From: Candidatus Methanorudis spinitermitis
GTDB lineage: Archaea > Methanobacteriota > Methanobacteria > Methanobacteriales > Methanobacteriaceae
Direction of reading: 5' to 3'
NCBI GenBank assembly: GCA_031286225.1
Contig: JAITUQ010000046.1
Span: 1-42,385 of the forward strand
DNA length: 42,385 bases
Below the pieces are notes generated by a model. It searched no databases and was not told the DNA's origin. It saw only the letters and a list, made by a program, of their open reading frames with translations. The position numbers were made by a program, and so were the translations under genes. This document shows positions 37,791 through 42,385 of the stretch, one piece after another (position 1 is the stretch's first letter; each line of letters begins with the position of its first letter).

Positions 37791-38225
37791 ATAAAAAAAA
37801 ATAGCTATTCAAAAACATTACTGATTAAAGAAAAAATAGAATCTTCTATTGATAGACGTGCAATTAATAATAATAATTTTGAAAATAATCAAGTAATAGC
37901 TACTTTAAAATTTGCAAATAGCTATTTCTCAAGACTAAAAGGATTAATGTTTAAAAAGAAAGTAGATTATGTTCTTGTATTAAAGCCTAAAAAAGACAAT
38001 CATAAGATTTCCTCTTCAATACATACATTTTTTATGAGATTTACAATTGATGTAGTCTTTCTTGATAAAAATAAAAAAGTTTTTGAACTAGCTCAGATTT
38101 CTCCATGGAATCTTTACATTCCAAAAAGACCAGCTGATTATATTTTAGAAATGGAAAAAGAATCAATTGAAAAACACCAAATAGCTATTGGAGATAAATT
38201 AAATTTTGTTTGTGAATTTAGATAG
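37791..38225 (+). CDS. DUF192 family protein, apparent ATA start
   Basis: DUF192 core: LKFANSYFSRLKGLMFKKKV, TFFMRFTIDVVFLDKNKKVF, then PWNLYIPKRPADYILEME and a C-terminal strand. The first ATG (37947) would cut off IATLKFANSYFSRLKG, the first strand and helix of the domain. The frame is open back to TAG at 37767 with no ATG, GTG or TTG. At 37791 an ATA stands three bases after AGTGAT, the spacing seen at other starts here. Either ATG mutated to ATA and the gene is impaired, or ATA or CTG (37821) is used. Function unknown. Confidence 0.6.
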   Translation: MKKNSYSKTLLIKEKIESSIDRRAINNNNFENNQVIATLKFANSYFSRLKGLMFKKKVDYVLVLKPKKDNHKISSSIHTFFMRFTIDVVFLDKNKKVFELAQISPWNLYIPKRPADYILEMEKESIEKHQIAIGDKLNFVCEFR

Positions 38226-38286
38226 TAAAAAAACCTTTAGAAAATCCAAATTTTAATAAAAGATTATAACGAAATAATCATATTCA

Positions 38287-38898
38287 TTATTCCCTTGATA
38301 CAGGGATTATTTTTACTCCTGTAATAAACATATTATCTTTAGTTTCTTTATATTCAATATTTTCAAATCCAGCCTTATCAAACAATTCCTTAATATCATT
38401 TTCTGTTTTATACTTTTCCATGTGATAGTTTACCTTATATTTTTCAGCTACAATTATAAATTGGCCATTTTCATTTAATACCCTATATATTTCTTTTATT
38501 TTATCTGATAAATCTTCCCAATGAAAGTGTGTTTGAAATGCTGTAATGACATGAAAATAATTATCAGTAAATGGTATTTTTCCAATATCTCCTTGCAGTA
38601 AACGTATTTTACCATTATGTATATCTTTTTTATTGTTTTTAGATGCTATTCTTATTGCTTCTTTTGAAAAATCTATACCAAATAATTTTATGTTTTTGTG
38701 TTTTTTTGATGCAATTTTCAAAAAATTTCCTCCACCACAAGCTAAATCTAATAACTTACAATTCTCATCAAGATTTATATTTGATAAACCTAATTGAAAC
38801 AAACTTTTATGAGTGTTATTCATTATTTTTAGCATGATTCTCCCAATAACACCTTCTGGCTTTATACTTTGTTCTATAAAATATTTCATTAAGCCCAT
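38287..38898 (-). CDS. Class I SAM-dependent methyltransferase, small
   Basis: 203 aa. Motif I LLDLACGGGNFLKIA (about 48-62), FGIDFSKEAI at strand 2, LQGDIGKIPFTDNYFH at motif II and 3, HFHWEDLSDKIKEIYRVLNE, then a C-terminal strand pair. UbiE-like fold with unknown substrate. GGAG lies about eight bases before the ATG. Alone; the 346-base spacer 38899-39244 on its right is AT-rich with no gene. Confidence 0.85.
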   Translation of the reverse strand: MGLMKYFIEQSIKPEGVIGRIMLKIMNNTHKSLFQLGLSNINLDENCKLLDLACGGGNFLKIASKKHKNIKLFGIDFSKEAIRIASKNNKKDIHNGKIRLLQGDIGKIPFTDNYFHVITAFQTHFHWEDLSDKIKEIYRVLNENGQFIIVAEKYKVNYHMEKYKTENDIKELFDKAGFENIEYKETKDNMFITGVKIIPVSRE

Positions 38899-39244
38899 TA
38901 TACAACTCCTTAATTGTTTTCATCTCTTGCTTATATAATTGTTAACATGGTAAAAACTTATTATTTAATTCTTTTGTCCCTATTAAAAGAATATTTGAAA
39001 AATTAAAAGTTTATACAAACATTAAGTGCGTAAAAATTAACATTTTAAAATAGAAAATTTAGAAATTTTAAAAAATAAAAATACTTAATAATAAAAAATA
39101 AAAATACAAAAAATTTAGAATTATTATTACTTTTAAATATAAATAATTATTATACTATTATTTTTTTAAAAAAGAATATTTTTATAATAAGCTTAAATTT
39201 AATTGAATTATATCAAATTTTAAAAAAAGTAATTTAGAAGGGAA

Positions 39245-39940
39245 TTAAATAACATAATCTTTAATTTCATTTGGATTATTCAAAACTGTTATTCCTTCCA
39301 TGAGAATTAATTTATGTGTGTTTTCAATATCAATATCCCTCATGTGAATGTCTATTAATTTTCCAGCAGATATAGCTCCAAAAGGACAAGCATCTCTACA
39401 TTCTTCACAACCAATACATTTTAAAAGATCAATTTCTGTTTTTGATATTATTGCATTTTGAGAACAACTTTTTGATGCTTCACAAACATCACAGCCTGTA
39501 CATTTTTCAAGTTCAAGTTTTGAAGGTAAAACTGTTTCAACATCTCCTGATTCAATATCAACAGGTACAATTAAAGTTTTTACTCTACCTTTTCCAGATT
39601 GAGCTACTACATTGGTAACAATAGAATCTGAAATTCCATTGACGATTTTAGCTACTGTATTGGAAGTTGTAGGAGATACAATCAATAAATCATATTTTCC
39701 AAGGGAAAATCTTCCAGAAATAGGATAACTAAATCTTTGATTTCTATCAATAGCTAATTCCCTATAATATCCTCCAGTTATTTTAGCTACTCTTTCATAA
39801 AGCCCATACATCTTTAAAACTTCTTCTCCAGCATTAGATAGAAAAACTGTTATTTCATGATTATTAGCTAATTTTTCAAGAATTTCAACACTTTCACTAA
39901 GTAAATGTCCAGCTCCTGTAATAGCCCATCCAATACGCAT
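39245..39940 (-). CDS. Dihydromethanopterin reductase (acceptor)-like flavoprotein-ferredoxin
   Basis: An N-terminal flavoprotein domain of the Dfp/archaeoflavoprotein fold, [12 protein letters not shown] at the start and [19 protein letters not shown] near 100, binds FMN. A C-terminal pair of ferredoxin motifs, [14 protein letters not shown] and [12 protein letters not shown], holds two Fe-S clusters. This matches the DmrB/DmrX group, which reduces dihydromethanopterin to tetrahydromethanopterin, the C1 carrier. The start is ATG 39938-39940 with GTGAT before it; an upstream GTG is less likely. The exact reaction is by family analogy. Confidence 0.78.
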   Translation of the reverse strand: MRIGWAITGAGHLLSESVEILEKLANNHEITVFLSNAGEEVLKMYGLYERVAKITGGYYRELAIDRNQRFSYPISGRFSLGKYDLLIVSPTTSNTVAKIVNGISDSIVTNVVAQSGKGRVKTLIVPVDIESGDVETVLPSKLELEKCTGCDVCEASKSCSQNAIISKTEIDLLKCIGCEECRDACPFGAISAGKLIDIHMRDIDIENTHKLILMEGITVLNNPNEIKDYVI

Positions 39941-40004
39941 TAAAATCACAAAATACTATAATCTATATTTTTTATTAAAAATTCATTTTAATTATTATTT
40001 TATT

Positions 40005-40301
40005 CTATCTTTCTATGTACATTTTCATTTTTTGATGACTTAGTTCAGGGCGTTCATCTGTTAAATTGCACACATAAGGATATATTTGAAGCAAATATTC
40101 AACATAATTCTTTATATGATTATTAAGACCTTCGTTTCTCTCACCACTTATTAAAACCACAAACCACTGTATTATCAGGCATATTTCAGCTATTATCCCA
40201 TAAATAGCCACCACAATCCCTATTACAATACTAAAAAGAGGCCTTATAATAAAAACTTCCAATCTATCAGCTTCTCTTTCAAATTTCACGTATTCTTCCA
40301 T
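40005..40301 (-). CDS. DUF4389 membrane protein
   Basis: 98 aa. Charged start MEEYVKFEREADRLEVFIIR, two close membrane helices (about 16-52, with IIQWFVVLISGERNEGL after the second), and a C-terminal YVCNLTDERPEL. The R...IIRP, QWF-x-VL-x-SG and LTDERP pattern is that of DUF4389. Function unknown. The start is chosen at 40299-40301, three bases after GGTGAT; an ATG six codons upstream lacks such a site. It is 64 bases upstream of the dmr-like gene on the same strand and may share its transcript. Confidence 0.75.
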   Translation of the reverse strand: MEEYVKFEREADRLEVFIIRPLFSIVIGIVVAIYGIIAEICLIIQWFVVLISGERNEGLNNHIKNYVEYLLQIYPYVCNLTDERPELSHQKMKMYIER

Positions 40302-40730
40302 AAAATCACCATATTCCATTTGATTTAACTAATTTTATTTGAGTTAATTTTATTTTTACTATTATATTCATATAGTCAAAATTATAATAAATGATAAAAA
40401 TTGGCTATTTTAGCAAAACCCCAAAAATAATGTTTATTTAAATTCAAACATTATAAATTTATTATTTTTTATCATCATAATTTAATTTATCAAAAGAGTA
40501 GCCAAAAATAGCTATGTATTAATTGTTTTTTACTTTTTTAATGTTTTTTCAAACACTAATGTTCCAGAAGAGAAATTGTCTCATAGAAACTAATTTTAAA
40601 AGATTTTAATCTATATTTTTTTATTAAAGGTTTTTATAGATTATTCTTCTAATAAAATTAATTGTAAAACAGCTCCAAAATTATAACAATACTCTCCCAT
40701 AAAAGAATAAATTATTTTTCTAGTAAGTTT

Positions 40731-40771
40731 TTAAAAAAAAAGTTTAGGATTATAGCAATTGCTAAAATCCT
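40731..40771 (-). terminator. Terminator-like palindrome with T tract
   Basis: AGGATT-A-TAGCAA then TTGCTA-A-AATCCT (40746-40771) is a 26-base dyad with one mismatched pair. On the minus strand it is followed by AAAC and about nine T. It lies 70-110 bases after the stop of the gene at 40839-41423. A smaller hairpin ATTTTTAC-TTATT-GTAAAAAT (about 40784-40804) sits between. The rest of the spacer 40302-40730 has no gene. Confidence 0.65.
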
Positions 40772-40838
40772 CCAGATTTAGAGTATTTTTACTTATTGTA
40801 AAAATATAAATCTTATATATTCATAACATAATAATTCA

Positions 40839-41423
40839 TTAAGCATTACTTGTTATGTTTGCTAGGAACTCTTCAGGATTTTGAATATTTCGACTTAATG
40901 AAATTACAAAAGTGTCCCCTTGTAAATTTATAGCATATGTATACATTGATTGACCAGAGCCATCAGTATCAACAGTATTATATTTATAAGCTGGTGTTCC
41001 ATTAATATAAACCCTGTTACCATCAACGCCAAGTTCCGTAGCAAGTACCAATGCAAAAGAATATAGATCAAATTGATCATTCATGTCCAGTATCCTTATA
41101 AATTGGCTTTTATCATTTTTAAATTGTACATAACTTTTTGCAGATGTTGAAAAGTCTTTTTCAAATTCAATTGGTATTTTAAATACGTGTCCTCCAATTG
41201 TTTCATTGCTGTATATGGGTCCAAACCAATCATCAAATGTCAATGCACCAGTAAAAACGACAACCGCTGCTCCAACACAACAAATTGCAATGATGCCTAC
41301 TATTATTAAAATAGTGTTTGTTGATGATTTTTTTTCACTTATAGGCTGTGTTGGCTGTGCCTCAGGGATTGGTTGAGTTGGAACTTGTTCTTCCCCATTT
41401 ATTTCTTCTTCTCCATTTGTCAT
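40839..41423 (-). CDS. Hypothetical protein with single membrane anchor
   Basis: 194 aa. An N-terminal cytoplasmic tail of 36 residues rich in Glu, Pro and Gln, with PTQPIPEAQPTQPISE. A membrane helix follows, about 37-60 (TILIIVGIIAICCVGAAVVV). An external domain of about 130 residues begins DDWFGPIYSNETIGGHVFKI, with SYVQFKNDKSQFIRILDMND and NIQNPEEFLANI at the end. It resembles small archaeal surface proteins with a tail-TM-beta domain plan, but no named family is recognised. AGGTGT precedes the start. 26 bases downstream of the DUF2085 gene, so probably an operon. Confidence 0.7.
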   Translation of the reverse strand: MTNGEEEINGEEQVPTQPIPEAQPTQPISEKKSSTNTILIIVGIIAICCVGAAVVVFTGALTFDDWFGPIYSNETIGGHVFKIPIEFEKDFSTSAKSYVQFKNDKSQFIRILDMNDQFDLYSFALVLATELGVDGNRVYINGTPAYKYNTVDTDGSGQSMYTYAINLQGDTFVISLSRNIQNPEEFLANITSNA

Positions 41424-41449
41424 TTAATATAACACCTCATATTCATTTT

Positions 41450-41833
41450 TTAATAAATTATGATGAATTTTATTGCTTTTGCTAATATCGCAAGTCCTAG
41501 GCCTGCTAACAATCCTGTTAAAAACCGTGAACTATTATTACTTTCTCTTTTGTTAAGCAATTGAGATATTCCATCAATTGCTGTGGGAATAATCAATAAT
41601 ATAGCTAATATTATTAGTTCTATGCTATAAACTATAGGAGTAAATGTAGCAATGAAAAAATATATGAATCCTGAAATGTAAATTCCTGTGCATCTTGCAC
41701 ATACAGGAAAATAATATTTCTTAATTTTAAATGTTCGATTGGGTATTCTATGGCATATGAAGTAAAATGGAAATTTATAAGCACCCTCTATCTTCCCATC
41801 GATAAGATCAAGATATAATGGATTAATTTTCAT
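41450..41833 (-). CDS. DUF2085 membrane protein
   Basis: 127 aa. FICHRIPNRTF near 28 and FPVCARCTGIYISGF near 42 form the Cys/His signature of DUF2085. PTAIDGISQLLNKRESNNSSR, then FLTGLLAGLGLAILAK, complete it. Three to four membrane helices. Function unknown; the conserved cysteines suggest a metal or redox site. First gene of a likely two-gene operon. Confidence 0.8.
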   Translation of the reverse strand: MKINPLYLDLIDGKIEGAYKFPFYFICHRIPNRTFKIKKYYFPVCARCTGIYISGFIYFFIATFTPIVYSIELIILAILLIIPTAIDGISQLLNKRESNNSSRFLTGLLAGLGLAILAKAIKFIIIY

Positions 41834-42385
41834 ATTATCTACACATACACTATTAGGATGATTTTTTATACTTATTAGTATTCAATATTTATCTGATAAA
41901 ACTATTCATATCTATGTTTTATAATATAAAATCCATTAATATAAATTTTTCTATTTGAAATCAATGTTGTAAACTTATAAAGTTACTTTAAAAGTTTTTT
42001 AGAAAAATTTAAGTAATTAAGATATTAGTTCAATAATTCCTAAACATTTTACTAATAAAACAATAGTTATATTGAAAAAAAATTTATTTAACTTTAAATC
42101 ATATTATTAAATTAAAAATCCAAAAAAAATGATTTTCAGCAGCGAGAATTAAAATTAATAGAAAATAAATAAATAAATCATCTGTAGTAAACCTTGGGTA
42201 GTAGACTATAGATGAAATACTAAAAAATTAATTATCATTTTCATTATAGAAAACTATAGGAAATAGCAAGGTGTCTGATTTGTGTAAATTTTTTACGGGT
42301 TGTTTGGAGGTATTTCATTACTAAAAATTTGTAATTATGATTTATTGGTAAAAGTACAGTTGTTAAATATTTTATATTAAAAATA
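41834..42385. other. AT-rich end of window, no gene seen
   Basis: 552 bases without a supported gene on either strand. Near 42270 GTGTAAATTTTTTACGG partly resembles the right end of the 101-bp MITE, but no partner end or target duplication is visible. The DUF2085 promoter should lie at its left edge. Confidence 0.4.

Noticed and set aside
42265..42300. Insertion-sequence end near the right edge
   Set aside because: Partial likeness to one MITE end, but no partner end, target duplication or transposase frame within the window.

Overview
The window is a stretch of an AT-rich methanogen chromosome, most likely Methanobrevibacter or a close relative in the Methanobacteriales. The grounds are an F420H2 oxidase, an MsvR-type redox regulator, an archaeal-type S-adenosylmethionine synthetase, a dihydromethanopterin reductase-like flavoprotein-ferredoxin, a cobalamin gene, archaeal BRE/TATA promoters, GGTGAT-type ribosome binding sites and a tRNA without an encoded CCA. 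All family assignments come from reading the sequence; no search was run.

Layout. 1-110 is the 3' tip of a truncated, perhaps transposase, gene. 0.4-5.2 kb: lysA, a small phosphatase, a Nudix hydrolase and argD in one block, and a cyclophilin. 5.4-9.6 kb: a broken VOC gene, an OGG-type DNA glycosylase, an Asn-rich anchored M14-like protein, and hisF. Between the last two lies a fossil tandem-duplication junction made of hisF and glycosylase fragments. 10.1-13.0 kb: small unknowns, a NapH-like membrane ferredoxin, a zinc-ribbon protein and a ribbon-helix-helix-like protein. 13.2-16.2 kb: tRNA-Arg(TCG), an Fe-S helicase and cbiL. 16.5-20.3 kb: a 101-bp MITE, then a redox module of msvR, fprA and a short rubrerythrin. 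20.8-24.6 kb: a broken DUF166 gene, a lipoprotein with repeats across its stop codon, a site-2 protease and moeA. 24.8-29.7 kb: an island of bacterial-looking, largely decayed genes that begins with a 183-bp MITE. 29.7-41.9 kb: purL, a 55-aa membrane protein, ileS, the SAM synthetase, DUF192, a methyltransferase, a DmrB/DmrX-like protein, DUF4389, and a two-gene membrane pair ending with DUF2085.

How the genes fit together. The clearest functional unit is oxygen defence. The MsvR-like regulator is divergent from F420H2 oxidase (O2 to water), and rubrerythrin (peroxide) follows in the same direction. A 29-bp perfect palindrome covers the msvR TATA box, and a second dyad sits near the expected fprA transcription start. 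Other genes serve amino acid (lysA, argD, hisF), purine (purL), cofactor (cbiL, moeA, dmr-like) and translation (ileS, tRNA) functions.

Most unusual signals. (1) The hexamer palindrome TAGCTA is strongly over-represented across the chromosome, in genes and in spacers, but I found no copy between about 24.6 and 30.0 kb. This independently marks the island as recently acquired. (2) One island gene stays open for 195 codons, interrupted only by three TGA codons, each where tryptophan would fit. (3) The hisF|glycosylase fossil has exactly the order expected of a tandem-duplication junction. (4) Two MITEs have different terminal repeats but both carry exact 8-bp target duplications. (5) The DUF192 gene seems to have ATA where its start codon should be.
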